Shown here: piece by piece, positions 53,188-62,002 of the stretch | Layout: each line of letters opens with the position of its first letter | Position numbering within the stretch: the stretch's first letter is position 1 | Assembly: GCA_017395085.1 (NCBI GenBank) | Contig: JAFPWF010000017.1 | Span: 81,918 to 145,917, forward strand | Direction of reading: 5' to 3' | DNA: 64,000 nt | Source of the DNA: Oscillospiraceae bacterium | Lineage (GTDB): Bacteria > Bacillota > Clostridia > Oscillospirales > Oscillospiraceae | Program-made: the position numbers and the translations under genes | Notes under the pieces: generated by a model | Told to the model about the DNA's origin: nothing | Database searches by the model: none | The model's input: only the letters and a program-made list of their open reading frames with translations

Positions 53188-55308
53188 TTACGCTTCGCCG
53201 CGCTCGCGGAGAGCAGCTTTGCGTGAGATGTTCCAGCGGCCTTTCTCATCTACGCCGATGAACTTGACCCAGGTCTTGTCGCCGACATTCAGAACATCTT
53301 CGACTTTCTCGGTACGCTTGAACTCCAGGTCTTTGATATGGCACATGGCGTCCTTGCCGGGAACCAGTTCTACAAATGCGCCGAGATTTGAAATGACGCG
53401 CTTGACCTCGCCGTAGTAGAGAGCGCCGACTTCAGGCTCAAAGACGATCTCTTCAATCGTCTTGCGGGCTTCGCGGCAGGCGTCAATATCGGAAGAAGCA
53501 ATGTAGATGGTGCCGTCGTCGTCGATATCGATCTTGCAGCCCGTATCCGCAGTGATCTTCTGGATGACCTTTCCGCCGGAGCCGATAACTTCACGGATCT
53601 TGTCGGGATTAATGTGCATCTGGATCATCTTCGGCGCGGTCTTGGCCAGTTCCTTACGCGGCTCGGCAATGGCCTTGAGCAGAATGGCATCAAGAATCTG
53701 GAAGCGTGCTTCTTTGGTGATGGCAAAGGCTTCTTTGACGATTTCGTGCTTCAGGCCGTCATTTTTGAGGTCCATCTGGATGGCTGTGATGCCCTGCTTG
53801 GTGCCGGCAACCTTAAAGTCCATCTCGCCGTGGAAGTCTTCTACGCCCTGAATGTCGATGAAGGTTGTAAAATCATCACCGTCCTGAATCAGGCCGCAGG
53901 AAATACCGGCAACAGGAGCCTTGATGGGCACGCCGGCGTCCATCAGTGCCAGAGTGGTGCCGCAGATGGAACCCTGAGAGGTGGAACCGTTGGAGGAGAG
54001 AACTTCAGAAACGACACGAATGGCGTAAGGGAAGTCTTCCACGTCAGGAATCACGCTCTCCAGCGCCTTCTCGACAAGAGCGCCGTGTCCGTACTCGCGG
54101 CGGCTGGTGCTGCGGCTGGCACGTGCCTCGCCGGTGGAATAGGAAGGCATATTGTAGTGATGCATAAAGCGTTTCTCTTCTTCTTCCCAGATGGTGTCGA
54201 GTTTCTGGGCTTCGGACAGAGTGGCCAGGGTGGCAATGGAGAGTACCTGAGTCTGACCGCGGGTAAAAAGACCTGAGCCGTGCACACAGGGAATCACGCC
54301 GACTTCAGCGGCCAGCGGGCGGATTTCATTCATGGCGCGCCCGTCAACACGCTTGCCGGCAAGCAGCCACTTCTTGACAACCTTCTTCTGCAGTTTGTAA
54401 AGGATTTCATCCATATACTGCATCAGGTCGGGATGCTCTTCACTGTATTTTTCTTCCACCATGGTCACCCAGTCGTTGACGCGGGCTTCGCGGACGTTTT
54501 TGTCGTCGGTGTCCATGCAGTATTCCATGCCTTCGAACTCGTTGCTCACGAGCTTCTCAAAGAGCTCATCGTCAAAGGCGGCATGCTCATAGCTGAACTT
54601 GGGCTTGCCGATTTCGGTGACCATCCTGTCAATGAGATCAAGAACCGGCTGAAGATGTTCATGTGCCTGCACAATGCCTTCATACATAACATCATCGGGA
54701 ACCTGATCTGCTTCCGACTCGATCATGACGATCTTCTTATGCGTGGCTGCGATCGTGGTGATCATCCGGTTGCGGGCACGCTCTTCCTTGGTCGGGTTAA
54801 ACAGATACTTCTCACCGTCCCAACCGAGTACGATACCGGCAATGGGACCGTTGAACGGAACGTCGGAAATGCTGACTGCGGCAGAGGCGCCTATCATGGC
54901 GGTGATTTCCGGAGAGCAGTCGCGGTCAACCGAAAGAACCTCACATGCGATCACCACATCGTTGCGCAGATCGGAAGGGAACAGCGGACGCATCGGGCGG
55001 TCGATTAATCGGGATGCAAGGACAGCCTGCAGGCTGGGCTTGCCTTCACGGCGCATGAAGCTTCCGGGAATGCGTCCGACAGCATACAGCTTTTCATTAA
55101 AGTCAACAGAGAGAGGGAAATAATCGATCCCGTCTTTCGGGCGGGCCGAAGCGGTGCAGGTAACGAGAACGGTGGTTTCACCGTAGCGAACCAGAACTGC
55201 GGCGTTGCAGAGCTCGGCAAGCTTGCCGACTTCCATACTGAGCGGACGGCCTTCAAAGACCATCTCATATTTGCGATAATTTGGGAATTGCTTATTTGTG
55301 ATGATCAT
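53188..55308 (-). CDS. pnp: Polyribonucleotide nucleotidyltransferase
   Basis: A 706-residue 3'-5' phosphorolytic exoribonuclease. Two RNase PH-like domains are seen: the first begins EMVFEGRPLSMEVGKLAELCNAAVLVRYGETTVLVTCTASA, the second includes GSGLFTRGQTQVLSIATLATLSEAQ and the catalytic FDMDFKVAGT-like segment (MDFKVAGTKQGITAIQMDLK). A KH domain (KIREVIGSGGKVIQKITADTGCKIDIDDDG) and an S1 domain (ALYYGEVKRVISNLGAFVEL) complete it. Length and order are standard. It stands after rpsO with a hairpin between, and GGAG lies ahead of the ATG. Confidence 0.98.
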   Translation of the reverse strand: MIITNKQFPNYRKYEMVFEGRPLSMEVGKLAELCNAAVLVRYGETTVLVTCTASARPKDGIDYFPLSVDFNEKLYAVGRIPGSFMRREGKPSLQAVLASRLIDRPMRPLFPSDLRNDVVIACEVLSVDRDCSPEITAMIGASAAVSISDVPFNGPIAGIVLGWDGEKYLFNPTKEERARNRMITTIAATHKKIVMIESEADQVPDDVMYEGIVQAHEHLQPVLDLIDRMVTEIGKPKFSYEHAAFDDELFEKLVSNEFEGMEYCMDTDDKNVREARVNDWVTMVEEKYSEEHPDLMQYMDEILYKLQKKVVKKWLLAGKRVDGRAMNEIRPLAAEVGVIPCVHGSGLFTRGQTQVLSIATLATLSEAQKLDTIWEEEEKRFMHHYNMPSYSTGEARASRSTSRREYGHGALVEKALESVIPDVEDFPYAIRVVSEVLSSNGSTSQGSICGTTLALMDAGVPIKAPVAGISCGLIQDGDDFTTFIDIQGVEDFHGEMDFKVAGTKQGITAIQMDLKNDGLKHEIVKEAFAITKEARFQILDAILLKAIAEPRKELAKTAPKMIQMHINPDKIREVIGSGGKVIQKITADTGCKIDIDDDGTIYIASSDIDACREARKTIEEIVFEPEVGALYYGEVKRVISNLGAFVELVPGKDAMCHIKDLEFKRTEKVEDVLNVGDKTWVKFIGVDEKGRWNISRKAALRERGEA

Positions 55309-55331
55309 GCGTTTTACTCCTTTTTAAAAAA

Positions 55332-55363
55332 TATGGAGGGACCGATTCATTTGTCCCTCCATA
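55332..55363 (-). terminator. Terminator/processing hairpin between rpsO and pnp
   Basis: Eleven-base stem TATGGAGGGAC/GTCCCTCCATA with a ten-base loop, followed on the minus strand by ATTTTTTA. It lies directly ahead of the pnp ribosome binding site. Confidence 0.75.
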
Positions 55364-55411
55364 AAAACCTTCATATCCTTCAGCAAACAGTGGAGGCAAA
55401 GCCGGCGGCAA

Positions 55412-55678
55412 TTATTTACGGATGCCGAGCTTTGCAATAATAGCGCGGTAGCGCTCAATGTCTTTCTTGGCCAGGTAGTCGAGCAGGCGGCGGCGCTTGC
55501 CGACCATCTTGTACATGCCAAGTCTGGAATGGTCGTCATTGGGATGACGCTTCAGATGCTCAGTGAGTTCACGAATGCGTTCGGTAAGAATCGCGATCTG
55601 AACTTCGGGAGAACCGGTGTCGCTTTCATGGGTAGCGTTTGCACCGATCACTGCGGTCTTTTTTTCTTTCGTAATCAT
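55412..55678 (-). CDS. rpsO: 30S ribosomal protein S15
   Basis: An 88-residue primary rRNA-binding protein of the small subunit. The whole sequence follows the family: [61 protein letters not shown]. The His-Ser rRNA contacts are conserved (HSRLG). AAAGGA lies ahead of its ATG. It forms the classical rpsO-pnp pair with a hairpin between. Its leader may bind S15 itself. Confidence 0.98.
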   Translation of the reverse strand: MITKEKKTAVIGANATHESDTGSPEVQIAILTERIRELTEHLKRHPNDDHSRLGMYKMVGKRRRLLDYLAKKDIERYRAIIAKLGIRK

Positions 55679-55785
55679 GTTATTGTTCCTTTCTGAATCA
55701 TTCTGTCCAGCGTCGCGGCAACAGGCGGAAAGGAAACCGCATCAGCGGCATGACCCTGAAGCTGAGATCGCGGACGGCGAGGCAT
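55679..55785 (-). promoter_or_regulatory. rpsO leader, possible S15 autoregulatory element
   Basis: From the promoter to the start codon there are about 105 bases, GC-rich and with a clear hairpin (GCGG-TTTCCTTT-CCGC on the minus strand). Long structured rpsO leaders in bacteria commonly bind S15. The exact class is not recognisable by eye. Confidence 0.4.
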
Positions 55786-55787
55786 AT

Positions 55788-55814
55788 ATTATCATCCCAT
55801 AGGGTTACTGTCAA
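55788..55814 (-). promoter_or_regulatory. Promoter of rpsO
   Basis: Minus strand: TTGACA (55809-55814), then GATAAT after 15 bases (55788-55793), or TAATAT after 17. Confidence 0.65.
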
Positions 55815-55868
55815 GAGGAAATAATGCCCATTTTCAGTGATTTTATACGAAAACAACAGTGCTTCCTA

Positions 55869-55897
55869 TTGCAATTTGACGAAAGGAATGTTAAAAT
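55869..55897 (+). promoter_or_regulatory. Promoter of typA
   Basis: TTGCAA (55869-55874), 17-base spacer, TAAAAT (55892-55897), 31 bases before the start codon. Confidence 0.65.
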
Positions 55898-55928
55898 TCG
55901 ACTTCGTATACAAAAAGGAGCGAATCAA

Positions 55929-57749
55929 ATGGATCAATTGAGAAATGTAGCCATTATTGCGCATGTCGACCACGGCAAAACGACGCTGGTGGACGAAATG
56001 TTGAAGCAGTCGGGCGTGTACCGTGAAAACCAGGAAATTGTTGAACGCGTCATGGACTCCAATGACCTGGAACGTGAGCGCGGTATCACGATCATGGCCA
56101 AGAATACTGCTGTATATTATGGGGATACCAAAATCAATATTGTGGACACGCCGGGCCATGCCGACTTCGGCGGCGAGGTTGAGCGTATTCTGAAGATGGT
56201 CAATGGTGTTATCCTGCTGGTTGACGCCGCGGAGGGCCCCATGCCCCAGACCCGTTTTGTATTGAGCCGCGCGTTGGAACTCGGGCATCGGGTAATCGTT
56301 GTCCTGAATAAGATTGACCGTCCGGACCAGAGAATCCACGAAGTCGTGGATGAAATTCTTGAACTTCTGATGGACCTGGACGCTACCGACGAACAGCTGG
56401 ATTCCCCGATGCTGTTCTGCTCCGGCCGCAACGGCACGGCGAGTTATTCCCCGGAAGTACCCGGTACGGACCTGAAGCCGTTGTTTGAAACCATTCTGGA
56501 GTATATTCCGGCGCCCGAAATGAATCTGGACGCTCCTTTCCAGATGCTGGTCAGCAGTCTGGATTACAACGAGTATGTCGGACGGATTGCGATAGGCAGG
56601 ATTGAGCGCGGCATTATCCGCCAGAATCAGGAAATTGAAGTCTGCAATTTCCATCGGCCTGATGACACGCCTCTGAAGGCTAAGGCTGTTTCCCTGTATC
56701 AGTTTGACGGCCTGAACCGCATTCCCGTCACCGAAGCTGGAGCCGGAAATATCATCGCTATGAGCGGAATCGGTGAGATTACCATTGGGGATACGATCTG
56801 CGCCCGCGGTTTTGCGGAACCTCTGTCCTTTGTGAAAATCAGTGCTCCGACGCTCGAAATGACTTTTTCTGTAAATGACAGTCCGTTTGCCGGCAGGGAA
56901 GGAAAGTTTGTCACTTCCCGGCAGATTCGCGACCGCCTGATGCGTGAGACGCTGAAAGACGTCTCCCTTCGGGTAAGTGATGTGGAAAACAGTACAGACA
57001 GTTTTAATGTAGCCGGCCGCGGGGAGATGAGCCTCTCGATCCTGATTGAAACCATGCGCCGCGAGGGCTATGAATTCCAGGTTTCACCTCCGAGGGTTCT
57101 TTATCAGACGATCGACGGAAAGCTCTGCGAACCGGTTGAGCGTGTCGTGGTGGATGTGCCGCAGGATTATATGGGCTCGGTTATGGAGAAGCTTGGCGCA
57201 AGAAAAGGCGAGTTTTTGGAAATGACTCCCGTCGGAAGCAGGATGAAGATGGAGTTTCTGGTTCCGTCGCGAGGCCTTTTCGGTTACCGCAACGAATTTC
57301 TGACCGATACAAAAGGCGAGGGGATTCTCGCTTCCGTTTTTGAGAAGTATGAGCCGTATAAGGGCGAGATCGCACGGAGAAATACCGGTTCTCTGATTGC
57401 CTTTGAAACCGGTGAAGCGGTCGCCTATGGTATCTGGAACGCGCAGGAGCGCGGAGCGATGTTTATTACCCCCGGTACCAAGGTATACGGCGGAATGGTC
57501 GTCGGTGTATGCCCCAAGGCGGAAGATGTTCCGGTAAATGTCTGCCGTACCAAGCATCTGACGAATACCCGCGCTTCCGGCTCAGACGAAGCGTTGAGGC
57601 TGGTACCGCCCCGCATCCTCAGCCTGGAACAGTGTCTGGAATTTCTGGCGGATGACGAGCTTCTCGAAGTAACGCCGAAAAGCCTGCGCCTGCGTAAGAG
57701 CATTCTGGATCACAGTCTGCGTATGAAGACGCTGATGCGGAACAGGTAG
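55929..57749 (+). CDS. typA: Translational GTPase TypA/BipA
   Basis: A 606-residue ribosome-associated GTPase. AAAAGGAG lies nine bases ahead of the ATG at 55929; the longer open frame is not used. G motifs are AHVDHGKTT (residues 11-19), DTPGHADFGGEVERIL, and NKIDRP. The TypA-specific C-terminal domain is seen in VPSRGLFGYRNEFLTDTKGEG and RKSILDHSLR. It acts on the 50S or 70S ribosome in assembly or stress translation, especially at low temperature. The product is 606 residues, a normal length. It has its own promoter and is divergent from rpsO. Confidence 0.98.
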   Translation: MDQLRNVAIIAHVDHGKTTLVDEMLKQSGVYRENQEIVERVMDSNDLERERGITIMAKNTAVYYGDTKINIVDTPGHADFGGEVERILKMVNGVILLVDAAEGPMPQTRFVLSRALELGHRVIVVLNKIDRPDQRIHEVVDEILELLMDLDATDEQLDSPMLFCSGRNGTASYSPEVPGTDLKPLFETILEYIPAPEMNLDAPFQMLVSSLDYNEYVGRIAIGRIERGIIRQNQEIEVCNFHRPDDTPLKAKAVSLYQFDGLNRIPVTEAGAGNIIAMSGIGEITIGDTICARGFAEPLSFVKISAPTLEMTFSVNDSPFAGREGKFVTSRQIRDRLMRETLKDVSLRVSDVENSTDSFNVAGRGEMSLSILIETMRREGYEFQVSPPRVLYQTIDGKLCEPVERVVVDVPQDYMGSVMEKLGARKGEFLEMTPVGSRMKMEFLVPSRGLFGYRNEFLTDTKGEGILASVFEKYEPYKGEIARRNTGSLIAFETGEAVAYGIWNAQERGAMFITPGTKVYGGMVVGVCPKAEDVPVNVCRTKHLTNTRASGSDEALRLVPPRILSLEQCLEFLADDELLEVTPKSLRLRKSILDHSLRMKTLMRNR

Positions 57750-57898
57750 GAGTGTTTTTTGCTGTTATGTATTGAAATGCTGAAAAAACTGATAAGAATT
57801 ACGAAACAACTTTAATAAGACGGAATAGTGCTTTATTTGCGTTTCGAGTTTGCATTTTATTGACAGCACATATCACAAATAATAAGGCGGGTATAAGA

Positions 57899-58828
57899 AT
57901 GAATTCAAAGACGCTTAAATACATAATAAAGCGTGTCCTGCTGGCAATAGTCACAGTATGGGTAGTCATAACGGTAACTTTCTTCGTTATGCATGCAGTA
58001 CCAGGCGGCCCGTTCATGGGGGAAAAGGCTATTTCCGCAGCAGCACAGGCGGCCTTAGAGGCAAAATACGGGTTGGATAAGCCCTTGCTGGAGCAGTATT
58101 TTACCTACCTAAAGGATATTGTTACCAAATTTGATTTCGGTCCTTCTTTGAAACAGCGCGGTCGTATGGTTGTTGATATCATTTCAGATGGAATGAAAAC
58201 ATCTGTGAAGCTTGGCGTAGTGGCGGCTTGTCTTGCTGCGGTAATCGGAATCCCGCTGGGAGCAGTGGCAGCACTGCGAAGAAATAAGCTGATTGATAAG
58301 ATCATCATGGTGATTACGACAGCCTTTGTTTCAATGCCATCGTTTATTATGGGATCTTTGCTGCTGGTTTTATTTGCGATTAAACTTGCCCTTCTGCCGG
58401 CAAATGGGTCCACTTCACAAGGACTGATTTTGCCGATTATCACCTTGGCTCTTTATCCGATGGCATATATTACGCGGCTTACACGTTCCTCCATGCTTGA
58501 TGTTTTAGGACAGGATTATATCCGAACGGCAAAGGCAAAAGGTGTGTCCGGTGGGAAAATCATCTTTGGTCATGCACTCAAAAACTCTCTTATTCCCGTA
58601 ATCACTTATTTCGGGCCGATGCTTGCTTATATTGTTACAGGTTCACTTGTTGTTGAGCAGATTTTCGCGGTTCCCGGTATAGGCCGTGCATTTGTCAGCA
58701 GCATTACAAACCGAGATTATCCGATGGTTATGGGGACAACAATTGTTTTGGCTGTTCTTATTGTTGTGATGAATCTGGTGAGCGACATTCTTTACAAGAT
58801 AGTCGATCCCAGAATCAATTTGGAATAA
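57899..58828 (+). CDS. oppB: Oligopeptide ABC transporter permease
   Basis: A 309-residue membrane subunit with six hydrophobic segments. An ATG at 57899 after AAGGCGGG gives MNSKTLKYIIKRVLLAIVTVWVVITVTFFVMHAVPGGPF, the standard OppB/DppB start; upstream TTG at 57860 is unlikely. The EAA-type coupling loop is YIRTAKAKGVSGGKIIFGHALKNSLIPV, and VEQIFAVPGIGRAF is a further hallmark. It is the first gene of the transporter operon and is followed by oppC after 13 bases. Confidence 0.95.
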   Translation: MNSKTLKYIIKRVLLAIVTVWVVITVTFFVMHAVPGGPFMGEKAISAAAQAALEAKYGLDKPLLEQYFTYLKDIVTKFDFGPSLKQRGRMVVDIISDGMKTSVKLGVVAACLAAVIGIPLGAVAALRRNKLIDKIIMVITTAFVSMPSFIMGSLLLVLFAIKLALLPANGSTSQGLILPIITLALYPMAYITRLTRSSMLDVLGQDYIRTAKAKGVSGGKIIFGHALKNSLIPVITYFGPMLAYIVTGSLVVEQIFAVPGIGRAFVSSITNRDYPMVMGTTIVLAVLIVVMNLVSDILYKIVDPRINLE

Positions 58829-58841
58829 AACGGAGGCTGAC

Positions 58842-59897
58842 ATGTCGAACAAATTCACGATGCATGTAGATGTGGATGCCTTTATACCGGCAACAGAGGA
58901 TGAAAAAGCATATATGGTGCAAATGCGCCCGTCGTCGACCTTTTTTAAGGACGGTATGAAGCGGCTGCTGAAAAACCGTGTTGCAACGATCAGCCTCATT
59001 ATTATCCTCCTGATTACACTGTCATCTATCTTTATCCCCATGTTTTGGCCGTATTCGTACGACAGCATGCTCGGAGTCAGACCCGGAAAACCTGTTGATG
59101 CATCCTTTAACAATCTTGCCCCGATGACCTACGGTAGAACTGAGCTTCAGAGAATTGAAGCGGGCGAACAGGTTTTCCCGCATATTTTCGGAACGGATTC
59201 TTCTGGTCGAGATTATTTTATTCGTGTTGTATATGGAACCAGAATATCTCTGGCGGTTGGTTTTTTTGCCAGTATTATTGTTTTGATTATCGGAATGACA
59301 GTCGGTTCTGTAGCCGGATACTGCGGCGGCAAAGTTGATCTGATCATCATGAGAGTTGTTGATATCATATACTCACTTCCGGATATGTTGATGGTTATCC
59401 TTCTGGCCAGTGTGCTCAAAATGACCCTCGGACCTGCTCTGGAAGGAACTGCGCTGGAAAAAATCGGCAGTAATATCATCAGCCTGTTCATTGTTTTCGG
59501 TGTATTGTACTGGGTGTCAATGTCACGCCTGATTCGCGGCCAGATTCTTTCTCTTCGCGAACAGGAGTATGTCCTGGCTTCCAGAGCAGCCGGTGCGAAA
59601 GGCGGCTGGATTATCCGCAAACATCTGCTGCCAAACTGCATCAGTGTGGTGATTATCTCGACTGCGCTCCAAATCCCGAATGCAATTTTCACTGAGAGTT
59701 ATCTTTCTTTCCTCGGTTTGGGTGTGAATGCACCGATGCCTTCGCTTGGCTCACTCGCATCGGACGCCTTGAACGGGTTATCCTCTTATCCCTTTAGAAT
59801 GGTAATACCGGCAATTGTTATCTCTTTGATTGTACTGTCGCTGAATCTGTTTGGTGATGGTTTGAGAGATGCATTTGATCCGAAACTGAGAACCTGA
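58842..59897 (+). CDS. oppC: Oligopeptide ABC transporter permease
   Basis: A 351-residue permease. A long N-terminal cytoplasmic part with RMKRLLKNRVATISLIIILLI-type membrane entry, then the periplasmic-facing insertion (residues about 80-125) ending HIFGTDSSGRDYFIRVVYGTRISL, which is characteristic of OppC. The coupling loop is QEYVLASRAAGAKGGWIIRKHLLPN. It pairs with OppB to form the channel. Start with GGAGG ahead of the ATG. The gene order B-C-D-F-A is regular. Confidence 0.95.
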   Translation: MSNKFTMHVDVDAFIPATEDEKAYMVQMRPSSTFFKDGMKRLLKNRVATISLIIILLITLSSIFIPMFWPYSYDSMLGVRPGKPVDASFNNLAPMTYGRTELQRIEAGEQVFPHIFGTDSSGRDYFIRVVYGTRISLAVGFFASIIVLIIGMTVGSVAGYCGGKVDLIIMRVVDIIYSLPDMLMVILLASVLKMTLGPALEGTALEKIGSNIISLFIVFGVLYWVSMSRLIRGQILSLREQEYVLASRAAGAKGGWIIRKHLLPNCISVVIISTALQIPNAIFTESYLSFLGLGVNAPMPSLGSLASDALNGLSSYPFRMVIPAIVISLIVLSLNLFGDGLRDAFDPKLRT

Positions 59898-59911
59898 GAG
59901 GGGGAGCGAGA

Positions 59912-60940
59912 ATGGCTTTGCTTGAAGTAAATGACCTGCACACCTCTTTCTTTACTCCGGCAGGTGAAGTGCGCGCAGTGAATGGCATTTCTTTTAATCT
60001 GGATCGCGGGAAAGTATTGGGAATCGTTGGCGAATCCGGATCCGGAAAATCCGTAACGGCATATTCCATTATGCAGATCCTTGCAAGCACTGGAAAGATA
60101 GTCAGCGGTTCAATTAAACTGAACGGCCAGGAACTGGTTGGATCAGGCGAGAAGATTATGAAGACCGTGCGCGGTAACAAGATATCCATTATCTTCCAGG
60201 ATCCGATGACATCCTTAAATCCAACCTATACGATCGGTCATCAGCTGGTTGAGGCAATTACATTGCATACATCACGCAATAAGAAGCAGGCCTGGGATCG
60301 CGCGGTCGAGATGCTGGAACTTGTCGGTATCAACGAGCCCGAAAAACGCATGAGACAATACCCGTTTGAGCATTCCGGCGGTATGCGCCAGCGTGTGATG
60401 ATTGCAATGGCATTGGCCTGTGAACCGGATATTCTGATTGCCGATGAACCAACTACCGCACTTGATGTTACCATTCAGGCTCAAATTCTGGAACTGATGA
60501 AGGATCTGCAGGAAAAGCTTGGAATGGCAATTATCATGATTACGCATGATTTGGGTGTTGTCGCCCAGCTTTGTGATGAAGTGATAGTAATGTACGCCGG
60601 TTCCATATGCGAGCAGGGTACCGCAGAAGAGATTTTTTACAATCCGAAACATGAGTATACAAAAGGCCTGATGCGATCCATCCCGACTGCAGATACTGCC
60701 GGCACAAAGCTGCAGCCGATTTCCGGCACGCCGATTGATTTGCTGAATATGCCTGCCGGCTGTCCGTTTGCTCCCCGTTGTGACAATGCCATGAGGATCT
60801 GTCTTCGTCAGTCTTGTGAGAGAATGGAGATCAATGCAGAGCATCAGGCGGCATGCTGGATGAATGTGAAATACAAAATCGATCAAGAGAGTGTACACCC
60901 TGAAAATGCGGGAGATACGGAAGGTGGTGACGCTCAGTGA
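59912..60940 (+). CDS. oppD: Oligopeptide ABC transporter ATP-binding protein
   Basis: A 342-residue ABC ATPase. Walker [11 protein letters not shown] (about residues 33-44), Q loop in [13 protein letters not shown] signature [15 protein letters not shown], Walker [12 protein letters not shown] and switch His in ITHDLGVV are all present. The C-terminal extension carries the cysteine-rich [17 protein letters not shown] segment that binds a 4Fe-4S cluster in many Opp/Dpp ATPases. The start has GGGGGAG ahead. Its stop overlaps the GTG start of oppF by four bases. Confidence 0.95.
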   Translation: MALLEVNDLHTSFFTPAGEVRAVNGISFNLDRGKVLGIVGESGSGKSVTAYSIMQILASTGKIVSGSIKLNGQELVGSGEKIMKTVRGNKISIIFQDPMTSLNPTYTIGHQLVEAITLHTSRNKKQAWDRAVEMLELVGINEPEKRMRQYPFEHSGGMRQRVMIAMALACEPDILIADEPTTALDVTIQAQILELMKDLQEKLGMAIIMITHDLGVVAQLCDEVIVMYAGSICEQGTAEEIFYNPKHEYTKGLMRSIPTADTAGTKLQPISGTPIDLLNMPAGCPFAPRCDNAMRICLRQSCERMEINAEHQAACWMNVKYKIDQESVHPENAGDTEGGDAQ

Positions 60941-61920
60941 GTGAGAAGTTTGACAACCTCGTTGAAGTCAGCCATTTGAAAGAATACTTCAGCATTAATG
61001 TTGGAATGTTTACCACGAAGCCGTTAAAAGCAGTCGATGACGTGTCTTTCAGCATTAAGCAAGGAGAAACACTTGGATTAGTCGGTGAATCTGGTTGCGG
61101 CAAAACGACGGTAGGCCGTACCCTGCTTCACCTTTACAAACCGACATCCGGAGAAATCCGTTTTAGGGGAAAACCAGTAAAAACAACGGCTGAAATCAAC
61201 GAGTTTCGGAAAAAGGCCACAATGGTTTTCCAGGATCCTTACTCTTCTCTTAATCCAAGAATGACGGTTTCGGATATCATCGGGGAACCGTTGGATATTC
61301 ACAAGATGTTTAACAACAGGTCTGAACGGGAAGAAAGAATCCTTGAATTGATGAATCGTGTCGGCTTGAACAGCGAACATGCTTCACGGTATGCTCATGA
61401 GTTTTCCGGTGGCCAGCGGCAGCGTATCGGAATTGCGCGGGCGCTTGCATTGCAGCCCGAGTTTATCGTATGTGACGAACCTGTTTCTGCGCTTGACGTT
61501 TCCATCCAGGCTCAGGTTATCAACATGTTCGATGAGCTTCAGGAACAGATGGGGCTGACTTATTTGTTCATTGCCCATGATATTTTGGTTGTTCGGCATA
61601 TCAGTGACCGCATTGCAGTGATGTATCTTGGAAAAATGGTGGAACTTGCTGATGCAAAAGAGATTTACGAACATCCGCTTCATCCATATACGAAATCTCT
61701 GATGTCTGCTGTTCCGCAGCCGGATCCGAAGGTCGCCCGGGCAAATAAGCGCATCGTTCTTTCCGGCGATATCCCGAGCCCGTTGAACGCACCGTCCGGA
61801 TGTCCGTTTCGTACGAGGTGCCCTCATGCTGCTTCTGCATGTGCGGAGTCAATGCCTGAGTTTCATGAAGTTGAGTCCGGCCATTTTGCAGCATGTCACC
61901 GAATCAGTGAACTGAACTGA
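60937..61920 (+). CDS. oppF: Oligopeptide ABC transporter ATP-binding protein
   Basis: A 327-residue ABC ATPase that starts at a GTG overlapping the oppD stop (GTGA), so translation is coupled. Motifs: Walker [30 protein letters not shown] signature [15 protein letters not shown], Walker [13 protein letters not shown], and [13 protein letters not shown]. The C-terminal extension again has the Cys cluster ([15 protein letters not shown]). It forms the heterodimer with OppD that powers uptake. Confidence 0.95.
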   Translation: MSEKFDNLVEVSHLKEYFSINVGMFTTKPLKAVDDVSFSIKQGETLGLVGESGCGKTTVGRTLLHLYKPTSGEIRFRGKPVKTTAEINEFRKKATMVFQDPYSSLNPRMTVSDIIGEPLDIHKMFNNRSEREERILELMNRVGLNSEHASRYAHEFSGGQRQRIGIARALALQPEFIVCDEPVSALDVSIQAQVINMFDELQEQMGLTYLFIAHDILVVRHISDRIAVMYLGKMVELADAKEIYEHPLHPYTKSLMSAVPQPDPKVARANKRIVLSGDIPSPLNAPSGCPFRTRCPHAASACAESMPEFHEVESGHFAACHRISELN

Positions 61921-62002
61921 ATCGGATCAATACTCTGCTTCAGACACAGCGGTCCTACAAAGACTGTTCTGTTTGAAAATATACTTGAAAGGAATTTCAA
62001 AG

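Noticed and set aside
57860-57887. TTGACA upstream of oppB as a promoter
   Set aside because: No acceptable -10 follows at 16-18 bases; the region there is already the ribosome binding site of oppB.
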